Source: Mycobacterium colombiense (GTDB taxonomy: Bacteria > Actinomycetota > Actinomycetes > Mycobacteriales > Mycobacteriaceae). From it: 37,931 nucleotides of DNA. The DNA lies in assembly GCF_001665835.1 (NCBI RefSeq), contig NZ_LZSX01000069.1, positions 1-37,931 on the forward strand. Direction: 5' to 3'. Shown here one piece after another: positions 16,644 through 25,606 of this stretch. The notes below the pieces were generated by a model. It ran no database searches, was not told where the DNA came from, and saw only the letters and a list, made by a program, of their open reading frames with translations. Every line of letters begins with the position of its first letter. Position 1 is the first letter of the stretch. The translations under genes and the position numbers were made by a program.

Positions 16644-17503
16644 TCAGCAAGCCGCGCGGACGGCCGGCGGTCAACCTGCAGATCCTGCCGAGCGCGATGA
16701 CGGTGCTCTCCGTGTGCGCGGGGTTGACCTCGATCCGGTTCGCCCTCGAACACCAGCCGAAGGCCGCGATGGCGTTGATCGCCGCGGCCGCCATCCTGGA
16801 CGGACTCGACGGGCGGGTGGCCCGCATCCTGGACGCCCAGTCGCGGATGGGCGAGGAGATCGACTCGCTGGCCGACGCGGTGAACTTCGGCGTGACCCCG
16901 GCGATCGTGCTCTACGTGACGCTGCTGACCACGTCGCCGGCGGGCTGGGTGGTGATCCTGCTCTACGCGGTCTGCGTGGTGCTGCGGCTGGCGCGATTCA
17001 ACGCCCTGCAGGACGACGGCGGCCAGCCGTCCTACGCGCACGAGTTCTTCGTCGGCATGCCCGCACCGGCCGGCGCGATCTCGATGATCGGTCTCATCGG
17101 ACTCAAGCTGCAGTTCGGTGACGGCTGGTGGACGTCGCCGCTGTTCCTGTGCATCTGGATCACCGGGACCTCGATCCTGATGGTCAGCAAGATCCCGATG
17201 CGCAAGATGCACGCGGTCGCGGTACCGCCGAGTTGGGCGGCGCCCCTGCTGGCGGTCCTGGCGATCTGCGCCGCGGCGGCGGTGCTGGCGCCCTACGTCT
17301 TGATCTGGGTGATCATCGTCGCCTACCTGTGCCACGTGCCGTTCGCCATCCGCAACTCGCGCTGGCTGGCCGCACACCCCGAGGCGTGGGACGACGAACC
17401 CAAGCAACGCCGCGCCACCCGGCGGGCGATCCGCCGGGCACAGCCCAACCGCCGGTCGGTGGCGCGGCTGGGCCTGCGCAAGCCGGGCAGGCGCTTGCCG
17501 TGA
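16640..17503 (+). CDS. pssA: CDP-diacylglycerol-serine O-phosphatidyltransferase
   Basis: This membrane enzyme makes phosphatidylserine from CDP-diacylglycerol and serine, the substrate of Psd. The 287 residues include the CDP-alcohol phosphotransferase motif [20 protein letters not shown] followed by IDSLAD (about residues 54-79), with all the catalytic Asp residues, and about six to eight hydrophobic segments. A basic tail ([20 protein letters not shown]) ends the protein. It matches Rv0436c. It overlaps psd upstream by 4 bases (ATGA) and the ATPase downstream by 4 bases (GTGA), a tight three-gene operon. Confidence 0.97.
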   Translation: MISKPRGRPAVNLQILPSAMTVLSVCAGLTSIRFALEHQPKAAMALIAAAAILDGLDGRVARILDAQSRMGEEIDSLADAVNFGVTPAIVLYVTLLTTSPAGWVVILLYAVCVVLRLARFNALQDDGGQPSYAHEFFVGMPAPAGAISMIGLIGLKLQFGDGWWTSPLFLCIWITGTSILMVSKIPMRKMHAVAVPPSWAAPLLAVLAICAAAAVLAPYVLIWVIIVAYLCHVPFAIRNSRWLAAHPEAWDDEPKQRRATRRAIRRAQPNRRSVARLGLRKPGRRLP

Positions 17504-19695
17504 GTCGCTCCGGCGACGATGCACACCGCGCCGGGTCGGCCCGTCAGCTCACGCTGACCGCCCGGCTGAACACCTCCGCCGTCGACTCCCGCCGCGGCGT
17601 CATCCGTCTGCATCCGAATGCCATTGCCGCACTTGGCATTCGGGAATGGGACGCGGTGTCGCTGATCGGATCGCGCAGCACGGCGGCCGTCGCGGGCCTG
17701 GCCGGCCCGGACACGCCGGTCAGCACCGTACTGCTGGACGACGTGACGCTGTCCAACGCGGGACTGCGGGAGGGCACCGCGGTGGTGGTCGGCACGGTCA
17801 CCGTCTACGGCGCGCGGTCGGTGACGCTGTCCGGGTCGGCGCTGGCCAGCCAGTCGGTCACGCCGGTCACGTTGCGACAAGCCTTGCTGGGCAAGGTGAT
17901 CACCGTCGGTGACGCCGTGTCGCTGCTGCCCCGCGACCTGGGCCCGGGCACCTCGACGTCGCAGGCCACCCGCGCGCTGGCCACCGCGGTCGGCATCAGC
18001 TGGACCTCGGAGCTGCTGACGGTCACCGGCGTCGACCCCGAGGGGCCGGTGAGCGTGCAGCCCAACTCGCTGGTCACCTGGGGCACCGGCGTGCCGTCCG
18101 GTGCCCGAGCCACACCGCGGATTTCGGTCGAAGTCGCCAGGCCGGAGATGGTCGTCGAGGAACTGAAAGGCACTCAGCCGCAGGCGGCCAAGCTCGTCGA
18201 ATGGCTCAAGCTCGCGCTCGACGAACCGCACCTGCTCAAGACGTTGGGCGCCGGCGCCAACCTCGGCGTGCTGGTGTCGGGCCCGGCCGGGGTGGGCAAA
18301 GTGACGCTGGTGCGCGCGGTGTGCGGCGACCGCAGGCTGGTCACGCTGGACGGCCCGGAGGTCGGCGCGCTGGGCGCCGAGGACCGGCGCAAGGCCGTGG
18401 CCTCGGCGGTGCAGACGGTCCGCCACGGCGGCGGCGTGCTGCTGATCACCGACGTCGACGCCCTGCTGCCGGCCACCGCCGAGCCGGTGGCCTCGCTGAT
18501 CCTGGGCGAGCTGCGTACCGCGGTCGCCAGCGAGGGCGTCGCCCTGATCGCCACCTCCGCGCGACCCGACCAGCTCGATGCCCGGCTGCGTGCCCCGGAC
18601 CTGTGCGACCGCGAGCTGGGCCTGCCGCTTCCCGACGCCGGCACCCGCAAAGCCCTGTTGGAGTCGCTGCTGCGCAACGTGCCCACCGGCGATCTCGACC
18701 TCGACCAAATAGCCTCGCGTACACCGGGTTTCGTGGTCGCCGACCTGGCCGCACTGGTGCGCGAGGCGGCGTTGCGGGCGGCGTCGCGGGCCAGCGCCGA
18801 CGGCTTGCCGCCGGAACTGAAACAAGAGGACCTGGTCGGCGCGCTCACCGTCATTCGGCCGCTGTCCCGCTCGGCCAGCGAGGAAGTCAGCGTCGGCAAC
18901 ATCACCCTCGACGACGTCGGCGACATGGCGGAGGCCAGGCAGGCACTGACCGAGGCCGTGTTGTGGCCGTTGCAGCATCCGGACACGTTCGCCCGGCTAG
19001 GTGTCGAGCCGCCGCGCGGGGTGCTGCTGTACGGGCCGCCGGGCTGCGGCAAGACCTTCATCGTGCGGGCGCTGGCCAGCACCGGGCAGCTGTCGGTGCA
19101 CGCCGTCAAGGGCTCCGAACTGATGGACAAATGGGTCGGCAGCTCGGAAAAGGCTGTGCGCGAACTATTTCGGCGTGCCCGGGATTCGGCGCCGTCGCTG
19201 GTGTTCCTCGACGAGGTGGACGCGCTGGCGCCGCGGCGTGGGCAGAGCTTCGATTCGGGCGTGACCGATCGGGTGGTGGCCGCGCTGCTGACCGAGCTGG
19301 ACGGTGTCGACCCGCTGCGCGACGTGGTCGTGCTGGGCGCCACCAACCGGCCGGATCTCATCGACCCCGCGCTGCTGCGCCCGGGCCGGCTGGAACGGCT
19401 GGTCTTCATCGAGCCGCCCGACGCCGCAGCCCGCAGCGAAATCCTGTGCACGGCGGGCAAATCCATTCCGCTGAGCGCCGACGTCGATCTGGACGAGGTG
19501 GCGGCCGGACTCGACGGCTACAGCGCCGCGGACTGCGTGGCGCTGCTGCGGGAGGCCGCGCTGACCGCGATGCGCCGATCCATCGACGCCACCGACGTGA
19601 CGGCAGCCGACCTCGCGACGGCGCGCGAAAACGTCCGTCCCTCTTTGGATCCCACGCAGATCGAGGCCCTACGGGCGTTCGCCAAAGCTCTGTAG
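17500..19695 (+). CDS. CDC48/p97-like AAA+ ATPase (Rv0435c ortholog)
   Basis: This 731-residue cytoplasmic ATPase (Rv0435c about 728; Msm0858 in M. smegmatis) has an N-terminal CDC48-type substrate domain (LTARLNTSAVDSRRGVIRLH onward) and two AAA modules. D2 is complete: GPPGCGKT (about 512-519), LVFLDEVDAL (about 567), GATNRPDLIDPALLRPGRLE with arginine fingers. D1 is degenerate: GPAGVGKV (about 261-268) lacks the Thr/Ser after Lys, and the Walker B is LITDVDAL with Val for the catalytic Glu. D2 should thus supply the hydrolysis. Role is probably protein unfolding. The GTG start overlaps the pssA stop; the 3' end overlaps the convergent TetR gene by 27 bases. Confidence 0.95.
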   Translation: MSRSGDDAHRAGSARQLTLTARLNTSAVDSRRGVIRLHPNAIAALGIREWDAVSLIGSRSTAAVAGLAGPDTPVSTVLLDDVTLSNAGLREGTAVVVGTVTVYGARSVTLSGSALASQSVTPVTLRQALLGKVITVGDAVSLLPRDLGPGTSTSQATRALATAVGISWTSELLTVTGVDPEGPVSVQPNSLVTWGTGVPSGARATPRISVEVARPEMVVEELKGTQPQAAKLVEWLKLALDEPHLLKTLGAGANLGVLVSGPAGVGKVTLVRAVCGDRRLVTLDGPEVGALGAEDRRKAVASAVQTVRHGGGVLLITDVDALLPATAEPVASLILGELRTAVASEGVALIATSARPDQLDARLRAPDLCDRELGLPLPDAGTRKALLESLLRNVPTGDLDLDQIASRTPGFVVADLAALVREAALRAASRASADGLPPELKQEDLVGALTVIRPLSRSASEEVSVGNITLDDVGDMAEARQALTEAVLWPLQHPDTFARLGVEPPRGVLLYGPPGCGKTFIVRALASTGQLSVHAVKGSELMDKWVGSSEKAVRELFRRARDSAPSLVFLDEVDALAPRRGQSFDSGVTDRVVAALLTELDGVDPLRDVVVLGATNRPDLIDPALLRPGRLERLVFIEPPDAAARSEILCTAGKSIPLSADVDLDEVAAGLDGYSAADCVALLREAALTAMRRSIDATDVTAADLATARENVRPSLDPTQIEALRAFAKAL

Positions 19696-20265
19696 CACGG
19701 CCAGGGCCGACGCCGCCACGTCCTTTTCCAGCCAGCTCGGCATCGGGTCGTCGTGCGCGTGGCGCCGCACCACGGCGTAGGGCAGGTCGGCGACCGCCCG
19801 CGCGACGGCGTCGACGGAGCGCGGCTTGTTGTTGCCATACAGTTGGCGGGCCAACGCCGCGACGCGCTGTGTCAGGGGGGCGTTCATCGCGGCGAGCGTC
19901 CGCTGGAATGCCGCATCGGGCTCGTCGTCGAGCAGGTCGCCGGGCCGGATCGTCAACAACAGCCGCGCATCGTCGGGCAGGGCGCGCGCGAAGCCGACGG
20001 CGGCCACGGCCATCGCCACGGCGCTGGCCGTCGGGGTATCGCCCTCGGCCGCCAGCGCCCGCGCCTGGAAGCGTTCCAGGGCCCGCAGCCACGCCGCGGT
20101 CAAGATGCCGTCGCGGTTGCCGAACCGGTGATACAACGTGCCCGCGGGCGCGCCACTGGCTTTCGCGATGGCGGCCACGCTGGCCGCGCGCGGGCCGCCG
20201 TCAAGAACCAGCGCCCGGGCGGCGTCGAGAATCACATCGGTTTCATGCTTCCGCGGAGGCGCCAT
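19669..20265 (-). CDS. TetR-family transcriptional regulator
   Basis: This 198-residue regulator has an N-terminal helix-turn-helix (IAKASGAPAGTLYHRFGNRDGIL, about residues 32-54) after DVILDAARALVLDGG. The C-terminal domain gives no ligand clue. The ATG at 20265 is preceded by a TetR-like short leader only, since the divergent gene starts 21 bases away at 20287; the two promoters must overlap, so it probably represses both. The C-terminus (SFGERP) is encoded opposite the end of the CDC48-like ATPase, a 27-base convergent overlap. It is not in the M. tuberculosis layout of this locus. Confidence 0.88.
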   Translation of the reverse strand: MAPPRKHETDVILDAARALVLDGGPRAASVAAIAKASGAPAGTLYHRFGNRDGILTAAWLRALERFQARALAAEGDTPTASAVAMAVAAVGFARALPDDARLLLTIRPGDLLDDEPDAAFQRTLAAMNAPLTQRVAALARQLYGNNKPRSVDAVARAVADLPYAVVRRHAHDDPMPSWLEKDVAASALAVLQSFGERP

Positions 20266-20286
20266 GATCTAGTACATTCCTTCTAT

Positions 20287-21117
20287 ATGGAACGATTACC
20301 CTATATCGATGAGCATGCCATAACCATCGACGCCAACCCCGAAGACACGTGGGCGGCGCTGCTGCGGGTGATGTGCCACGACCCGCGCGACCCGTCGACC
20401 GTGCCCTTCGGCTTCGTCCTGGACGAGGCCCGACCACCGGCGCGATTCGCGCTCAAGGGCCGCCACTGGTTCGCCGTCTACCGATGGGTCTTCGAGCTGG
20501 ACGCGCTCGACGGCTCCGCGGGCACCCGGCTGCGGGCGGCCACGTGGGCGGACTTCCCCGGCATCCACGGCAAGGCCTACCGTGCGCTGGTGATCGGCAC
20601 CGGCGGGCACCGCATCGCCGTGCGGCACACCCTGAAACGTGTTGCGGCAGCGGTACTCGACGCCCGGACCCAGACCGGTGAGACCGCGGCCGATTACGTG
20701 GACGTCTTCGAAGTGCCGATCACCGCCGGCGACGCACGCACGGCCGAACAGGCCTTCCGTGACGGCCTCGGCGACAGACCTGGCGCGGGCGGACACCTGG
20801 TGTTATGGATCCACCGCAACGTGCTGAGGTTGCGGCTAGGTCCGTCCGGCTCCTCCGGTCACCTCATCGGCTGGCCGATCGTTCGTTCGGATCCCGACGA
20901 GCTGGTGTTGGCGACGCGCGGGCCGCTGATGCGCGGCGAGCTGACGCTGCGCCGCCAGGGCGGTCGGCGTGCGGTCCTCACCACCCGCCTGCACTACCGC
21001 CGCCGGTTCGCCGCCCGAGCGGTATGGGCGTTGATCGGTCCGCTGCATCGGGTCGTGGCGCCACGGCTGATGCGGCGCAGCGCCCGCCGGGGTCGCGTCC
21101 CGGCGGGGATAAGTTAG
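20287..21117 (+). CDS. DUF2867/SRPBCC-like protein, function unknown
   Basis: This 276-residue protein opens with IDEHAITIDANPEDTWAALLRV, the standard first strand and helix of START/SRPBCC ligand-binding folds. FALKGRHWFAVYRWVFELDA and TRLRAATWADFPGIHGKAYR follow, as seen in DUF2867-type proteins. A second, related block (RSDPDELVLATRGPLMRGEL and VLTTRLHYRR) ends in a basic helix, RRSARRGRVPAG. No catalytic residues can be named; binding of a lipophilic ligand is inferred from the fold only. TACATT is 8 bases before the ATG, suggesting a leaderless transcript. It is divergent from the TetR gene and probably its target. Confidence 0.8.
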   Translation: MERLPYIDEHAITIDANPEDTWAALLRVMCHDPRDPSTVPFGFVLDEARPPARFALKGRHWFAVYRWVFELDALDGSAGTRLRAATWADFPGIHGKAYRALVIGTGGHRIAVRHTLKRVAAAVLDARTQTGETAADYVDVFEVPITAGDARTAEQAFRDGLGDRPGAGGHLVLWIHRNVLRLRLGPSGSSGHLIGWPIVRSDPDELVLATRGPLMRGELTLRRQGGRRAVLTTRLHYRRRFAARAVWALIGPLHRVVAPRLMRRSARRGRVPAGIS

Positions 21118-21122
21118 TCGGC

Positions 21123-21281
21123 ATGACCGAACATCCGACCGCGCTGCAGGTCGTCGACGGAATCGATCTGTCCGGCAAGACATGTGTGATCACCGGCGCG
21201 TCGTCGGGTCTGGGCCGCGAGTCGGCCCGCGCGCTGGCCGAACTGTGGGACCTTTCCGAGAAGCTGTGCGCGACAACCTGA
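21123..21281 (+). pseudogene. SDR gene with internal in-frame deletion (52 codons left)
   Basis: The 52-residue frame starts like an intact SDR: MTEHPTALQVVDGIDLSGKT then CVITGASSGLGRESARALAE, with the full cofactor-binding TGxxxGLG. It then jumps to LWDLSEKLCATT, which is the usual C-terminal end of this SDR branch (compare LWTVSEELTG in the two intact SDRs). About 250 central codons, including the Ser-Tyr-Lys active site, are missing while the frame is kept. The junction is near GCGCTGGCCGAACTG (about 21232-21246). It cannot be an active oxidoreductase. It ends 5 bases from the convergent enoyl-CoA hydratase stop. Confidence 0.8.
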
Positions 21282-21285
21282 CCAC

Positions 21286-22113
21286 TCACGGCCCGGGAAG
21301 CGGCGACCAGTCCCGGGACAGCTGTGCGGTGAAACGCGGCGCACGACGATCGAGGAACGCGGCGATGCCCTCGGCGGCGTCGGCGCCGCCCATCACCCGT
21401 TCGTGCAGCACGGTTTCCAGCGCGGCGACCTGTTGCGGGGTGTAGTGATTGATCGCGCTGTCCCACAGCAGGCGCTTGCACAGCGCCGCCGACATCGGCG
21501 CCACGTTGACCGCGATGTCGCGGGCGACGGTCAGCGCATGGTCGAGCACCCGCTCGGCGGGCAACGCGCGGTTGGCGACACCGAGCGCGGCGGCCTCGGC
21601 ACCGCCGAACGTGCGCCCGGTGAGCAGGATGTCGGCGGCCACCCCCAGGGTGGTCAACTGGGTCAGCGTCCAGTGCGACATGCAGTCGGGCAGCACGCCG
21701 CGGCGAACCTGCACCACACCGTATTTCGCGTCCTCGGCGACGATGCGGATGTCGGCCTGCAGCGCGATGGTCAGCCCGATGCCGATGGCGTGGCCGTTGA
21801 CCGCGGCGATCACCGGTTTGCGCAACTCGAACGCCGCGGGGGTGATCGGCGAGGCCGAGAACGTGCCTTTTGGGCCGGGGTTCGCGGGTGCGTCGAACGG
21901 GCTTGCGTCGCCGGAGAAATCGGCCCCGGCACAGAAGGCGCGCCCGGCGCCGGTCAGCACGATGGCCCGGACGTCGTCGTCCCCGTCGCAATCGCGGTAC
22001 GCGCGGCCCAGCAGCTCGCCCATCTCGGCGGTGTAGGCGTTGAGACGGTCGGGCCGATTGAGCGTGAGTACCGCCACGCCCGAATCGATTTCGACGGTCA
22101 GGTCGGCGCTCAT
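21286..22113 (-). CDS. Enoyl-CoA hydratase/isomerase (crotonase) family protein
   Basis: This 275-residue crotonase-fold protein would act on an acyl-CoA in the cytoplasm. The oxyanion-hole motifs are present: AFCAGADFSGD (about residue 59-69) and NGHAIGIGLTIALQADIRI (about 105-123). Where enoyl-CoA hydratases have catalytic Glu residues it reads VVQVRRGVLPDCMSHW; an Asp is in the LPD position but the first Glu is not evident, so an isomerase or other crotonase reaction is possible. The ATG at 22113 overlaps the LLM oxidoreductase stop by 4 bases (ATGA), so the two are translationally coupled and probably act in one lipid or sterol degradation step. It lies last in the leftward cluster. Confidence 0.9.
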   Translation of the reverse strand: MSADLTVEIDSGVAVLTLNRPDRLNAYTAEMGELLGRAYRDCDGDDDVRAIVLTGAGRAFCAGADFSGDASPFDAPANPGPKGTFSASPITPAAFELRKPVIAAVNGHAIGIGLTIALQADIRIVAEDAKYGVVQVRRGVLPDCMSHWTLTQLTTLGVAADILLTGRTFGGAEAAALGVANRALPAERVLDHALTVARDIAVNVAPMSAALCKRLLWDSAINHYTPQQVAALETVLHERVMGGADAAEGIAAFLDRRAPRFTAQLSRDWSPLPGP

Positions 22114-23132
22114 GGCAGCGCGGGCACCCGGTGCAGGGCGCCGATCATGTCGGCGACGTCCGCCGGGCGGGGGGTGTAGCCCGGGAAGTAACAGCACACC
22201 TCGTCGGCGTGCTCGCCGAACCGCGCGGCGATCTGCTCGGCACACTGCTCGGGCGTTCCCACGATCCCGATCCGGGCCACCATCTCGTCGGTGATCAGCC
22301 CGCGCATCTCGGCGAAGCGGCCCTGCTTGGACAGCGCGTTGAGTTCGGGCTGGACGTCGTCCCAACCCTCGACCTGCAGCACCGGCAGGTATGCCGGCGT
22401 TGAGCCGTAAAACGCGATGAGGGAGGCCACCCCGTTGATCGCGGTCGTCAGGTCGGCCTCGTCGCGGCCGAGGGCAACCATGCCCTGGGCGATGATCTGA
22501 AACTCGCTCAACGTCCGCCCCGAGCGGCGCAGCCCCTCGCCGATGGCGGGCACGGTGCGCTCGGCGAAGTGACGGGCACTGTTGAACGGCATCACCAACA
22601 GGCCGTCGGCAATCTCGGCGGCGGTGCGCGTCATCACCGGACCCAGCGCACCCAGCAGCACCGGCGGCGGACCGAACGGGTTGGGCCCGGGATTGAAGTT
22701 GGGCGCCATGATGGTGTGCGTGTAGAACTCGCCGCGGAAGTCCAAGCGGGCCTTGCCTTCCCACGCGGCGAAGATCGCCTTGATCGCGGCGATGGCTTCG
22801 GCCATCCGCGGCGCGGGCCTGTCCCAGCTGCTGCCATAACGCTTCTCGATGTGCGCCTTGATCTGGGAGCCGAGGCCGAGCCGGAATCGGCCGCCGCTGT
22901 AGAGCTGCAGGTCGTAGGCGGAGTGCGCGATGTGTAACGGGCTGCGCGGCGGGGCGATCGCCACGTTGGTCATCAGGTCCAGGCCGGTCGTTCCGGCGGC
23001 GATCAGCAGCGGGAAGAAGACGTCGTGCTGGCCCTCGAAGGTGAACAGCCCGTCCGCGCCCGTCGCGGCGATCTCGGCGGCACTCGCCGCCGCCTGCGCC
23101 GGTGAACCGCTGACCTGAAGCTGTACCTTCAT
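22110..23132 (-). CDS. F420-dependent LLM-class oxidoreductase (TIGR03617-like)
   Basis: This 340-residue luciferase-like monooxygenase-fold enzyme very likely uses coenzyme F420. Typical segments are TGADGLFTFEGQHDVFFPLL (about 25-44), NVAIAPPRSPLHIAHSAYDL, GRFRLGLGSQIKAHIEKRYG and the C-terminal GTPEQCAEQIAARFGEHADE. The substrate is not predictable. The start is set at 23132 (MKVQLQVSG), the usual beta-1 strand; an in-frame ATG nine codons upstream at 23159 would overlap the Lon-N gene. It is coupled by a 4-base overlap to the enoyl-CoA hydratase. Both are accessory to the M. tuberculosis order, where Rv0434 is next to Rv0435c. Confidence 0.92.
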   Translation of the reverse strand: MKVQLQVSGSPAQAAASAAEIAATGADGLFTFEGQHDVFFPLLIAAGTTGLDLMTNVAIAPPRSPLHIAHSAYDLQLYSGGRFRLGLGSQIKAHIEKRYGSSWDRPAPRMAEAIAAIKAIFAAWEGKARLDFRGEFYTHTIMAPNFNPGPNPFGPPPVLLGALGPVMTRTAAEIADGLLVMPFNSARHFAERTVPAIGEGLRRSGRTLSEFQIIAQGMVALGRDEADLTTAINGVASLIAFYGSTPAYLPVLQVEGWDDVQPELNALSKQGRFAEMRGLITDEMVARIGIVGTPEQCAEQIAARFGEHADEVCCYFPGYTPRPADVADMIGALHRVPALP

Positions 23133-23155
23133 GCACCCGTCCTTCACACGCCCGG

Positions 23156-23794
23156 TCATTCGGAAAGCTGAAACTCCACCACCTCGGCGACCGCGTCCAC
23201 GGCCTCGCGCAGCGCGACGAGGCGGGCGGCGGCTGTCGGCGCCGACAGCACCGAATAGCGATCGGCGGTGCCGATCGGGATGCGAGATGCCAACGCGAAC
23301 AGGCGCTTTCCCGGCGGACCGCCCCGGTCGTCGCCCAGGATCACCTCGCGGCCGGGGAGCTTGATGTCGCGCGCCTGCGCGATCCGCTCGAACAGCGCCA
23401 TGGCCCGGTCTTCGACGTCGAGCAACTGATCGTCCGTCACCGGATCGCCGGACTCGTCGGGCCACGGCGTGACCGTCGCCCGGGGATACGGGTCGTCGGG
23501 CAGCCAGTTCGACACCCGAATGCGGTCCCCGGTATGGCAATTCAGCATGTAACGCCCGCCACCTTGATCGACGCATTCGGTGATCCGGGACACGACGCCG
23601 ACGTCGCAGCGCGCATCGCCGCCACCGACCTCACGTCCGCGGGAGATCAGTACCACCCCGAACGGGTCGCCGGTGTCCATGCAGTGCCGCACCAGCGCGC
23701 CATAGCGCGGCTCGAAGATCCGCAACGGCAGGTCCTGGTCGGGCAGCAGGGCCGACTCCAGCGGAAACATTGCCAGCTCAAGGGGTTCCGTCAT
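23156..23794 (-). CDS. Lon N-terminal-domain protein (Rv0434 ortholog)
   Basis: This 212-residue protein consists of the substrate-recognition (LAN/PUA-like) domain of Lon protease with no AAA or protease domain. The family start is clear: MFPLESALLPDQDLPLRIFE (about residues 9-28) then RYGALVRHCMDTGDPFGVVL. The helical second half runs DDQLLDVEDRAMALFERIAQ. It matches Rv0434 (about 217). It may bind unfolded or modified proteins, but no enzyme activity is expected. Its start codon overlaps the stop of the upstream carboxylate-amine ligase by one base (TGATG), so the two are coupled. Confidence 0.93.
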   Translation of the reverse strand: MTEPLELAMFPLESALLPDQDLPLRIFEPRYGALVRHCMDTGDPFGVVLISRGREVGGGDARCDVGVVSRITECVDQGGGRYMLNCHTGDRIRVSNWLPDDPYPRATVTPWPDESGDPVTDDQLLDVEDRAMALFERIAQARDIKLPGREVILGDDRGGPPGKRLFALASRIPIGTADRYSVLSAPTAAARLVALREAVDAVAEVVEFQLSE

Positions 23795-24924
23795 CAGATT
23801 TCCAGTTCGGCCACCAGTGCGTCGACGACCGCACGCAGGTCGCCGTCGTGTTCCTCGGCCACCCGGCGCTGCCGCTGGTAGGAGGCACCCTGGCGGGGGA
23901 TGTCGGCCACCGCGGCCAACTCGTCGACGCAGTTCAACTTTTTGGCCACGGGCTCCAGCCGATTCAGCACCTCGTCGAGATCCTCGGTTACCAGCCGCTC
24001 GTTGCTGTCAGCGTCCAGGATGATCACCGCGTCCAGGCCGTAGCGGGCGGCGCGCCACTTGTTCTCCTGGTTGTGCCAGGGCGGCATGCTCGGCAGCGAC
24101 TCGTCGGCTTCCAGCCGGCGATCCAGGTCGACCACCAGGCAATGCGTCAGCGCGACCAGCGCGCCCAGCTCGCGAAGGTTGGACACGCCGTCGTAGATCC
24201 GCATTTCGAGCGTGCCCAGGTGCGGGGAAGGCCTGATGTCCCAACGGACTTCGTCGACGTGGTCGATGATGCCGGTCTTCTTCTGGTCGTAGACGAAGCG
24301 TTCGAATTCCGCCCACGTCTGGAATTGGAACGGCAGCCCCGCGGTGGGCAGCTGCTGAAACATCATCGCCCGGGTGCTGGCGTACCCGGTGTCCACACCC
24401 GTCCACCACGGCGACGACGCCGACAGCGCCAGCAGGTGCGGGTAGTAGTTCAGCAGCGACGTCATGATCGGCATCACCTTGTTCGGCGAGGAGATGCCGA
24501 CGTGCACGTGCACACCCCAGATCAGCATCTGCCGCCCCCACCATTGGGTGCGTTTGATCAGCTCGGCGTAGCGCGGGGCGTCGGTCAGCTTCTGAGAGGT
24601 CCACTGCGCGAACGGGTGTGCGCCGGCGCAGAACAGCTCCATGCCCCGCTCCCGCACGACGCGGCGCGCCGGCCCCAGAGTCTGCCGCAGATCCTCCATG
24701 GCCTCGCCCGCGGATTGGCAGATGCCGGTGACCACCTCGACGGTGTTGCGCAGCAATTCCTTGTGTACGCGCGGGTTTTCGCCGATCTCGGCGATCACCG
24801 CGGTGGCCTCGTTGCTCAGGTCGCGGGTGTGCGCGTCGACGAGGGCGAACTCCCACTCGACCCCGAGGGTCGGCCGTGCCGAACGGGCGAAGTCGATGTG
24901 GGTGTTGGCCCTGTTAACCGGCAC
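23794..24924 (-). CDS. Carboxylate-amine ligase, glutamate-cysteine ligase family (Rv0433 ortholog)
   Basis: This is an ATP-grasp-like GCS2-family enzyme, related to E. coli YbdK, with weak glutamate-cysteine ligase activity known in the family. Mycobacteria use mycothiol, so the true role is unclear. [20 protein letters not shown] (about 22-41), [24 protein letters not shown] and the [20 protein letters not shown] signature are intact. The GTG at 24924 is chosen because it gives 376 residues, the length of Rv0433, and overlaps the sodC stop by 11 bases; a GTG at 24933 is possible. It is co-directional with sodC and the Lon-N gene. Confidence 0.94.
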   Translation of the reverse strand: MPVNRANTHIDFARSARPTLGVEWEFALVDAHTRDLSNEATAVIAEIGENPRVHKELLRNTVEVVTGICQSAGEAMEDLRQTLGPARRVVRERGMELFCAGAHPFAQWTSQKLTDAPRYAELIKRTQWWGRQMLIWGVHVHVGISSPNKVMPIMTSLLNYYPHLLALSASSPWWTGVDTGYASTRAMMFQQLPTAGLPFQFQTWAEFERFVYDQKKTGIIDHVDEVRWDIRPSPHLGTLEMRIYDGVSNLRELGALVALTHCLVVDLDRRLEADESLPSMPPWHNQENKWRAARYGLDAVIILDADSNERLVTEDLDEVLNRLEPVAKKLNCVDELAAVADIPRQGASYQRQRRVAEEHDGDLRAVVDALVAELEI

Positions 24925-25585
24925 CGATGACACCGCACGCCACCCGCTTGCCGGGGTCACCGGTACTCATCGTCATGTCGTTGGCGCCCGGATTGGTCTG
25001 GTTGTTGCTCGCGGATGGGGCGTTGGTTGAGTTGGCCGCACCGGCGTGGATGATGATCGCGGTCTTCTGCCCGGTGAGCAGATCCTCCATGGCGAACGCG
25101 TCCGTGGTGGTCATCAACGTGCCGGAGCCGTCCTTGCGCACCTGCAAGGAGGGCAGGGCTCCACTGGCGGGCTCGGCGGTGTGCCCGGGCGCCTGGAAGT
25201 GGTCGCCGGCGGACAGGAAGTCGCCGGGTGCGCCGCCGGTCGGGGCGACCGAGTTGGGCTCGCACTTGCCGACCTTGTGGATGTGCACATCGTGGAAGCC
25301 CGGTGTGAGCACGCCGTTGGCGGTCGTCTCGATCGTGACGGTGGCGTAGCCGTTGTTGAATTCGAACGTCGCGGTGGCGACCTGGGTCCCGTCCGGCGCC
25401 TTCAGGTGCGTGGTAATGCTCGGCGCCGTCGCGGGCCCGGGCTCCGAGGCTTTGGCGGCCGACGGCGACGGCGATCCGGTCCAAATCGCGGGGGTGGTGC
25501 CGGGAACTGACGACACGTGCTCCGGCGCCGAACAGGCGCCCAGCAGCACGACGCCACCGGCCAGAACCAGAGGCAGCTTACGCAT
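24914..25585 (-). CDS. sodC: Superoxide dismutase [Cu], lipoprotein SodC
   Basis: This periplasmic or surface copper superoxide dismutase defends against host superoxide. The 223 residues begin with a lipoprotein signal, [20 protein letters not shown], with the lipobox LGAC and lipidated Cys at about 18. A Ser/Pro/Ala-rich linker leads to the Cu-ligand motif [15 protein letters not shown] (about 96-110), [10 protein letters not shown] and [16 protein letters not shown]. The disulfide Cys partner is in [10 protein letters not shown] near the end. M. tuberculosis SodC (240 residues) is known to lack zinc. TAGGCT is 7 bases before the ATG, implying a leaderless transcript. Confidence 0.97.
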   Translation of the reverse strand: MRKLPLVLAGGVVLLGACSAPEHVSSVPGTTPAIWTGSPSPSAAKASEPGPATAPSITTHLKAPDGTQVATATFEFNNGYATVTIETTANGVLTPGFHDVHIHKVGKCEPNSVAPTGGAPGDFLSAGDHFQAPGHTAEPASGALPSLQVRKDGSGTLMTTTDAFAMEDLLTGQKTAIIIHAGAANSTNAPSASNNQTNPGANDMTMSTGDPGKRVACGVIGAG

Positions 25586-25592
25586 AGCCAGC

Positions 25593-25598
25593 AGCCTA
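25593..25598 (-). promoter_or_regulatory. -10 box (TAGGCT) for sodC, leaderless
   Basis: TAGGCT on the minus strand lies 7 bases before the sodC ATG at 25585, in the 21-base gap after virR. Confidence 0.5.
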
Positions 25599-25606
25599 TC
25601 GCGGAG

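Noticed and set aside
21123..21281. A genuine small protein of 52 residues
   Set aside because: Both ends match an SDR so well that a deletion derivative is far more likely than a new small protein.
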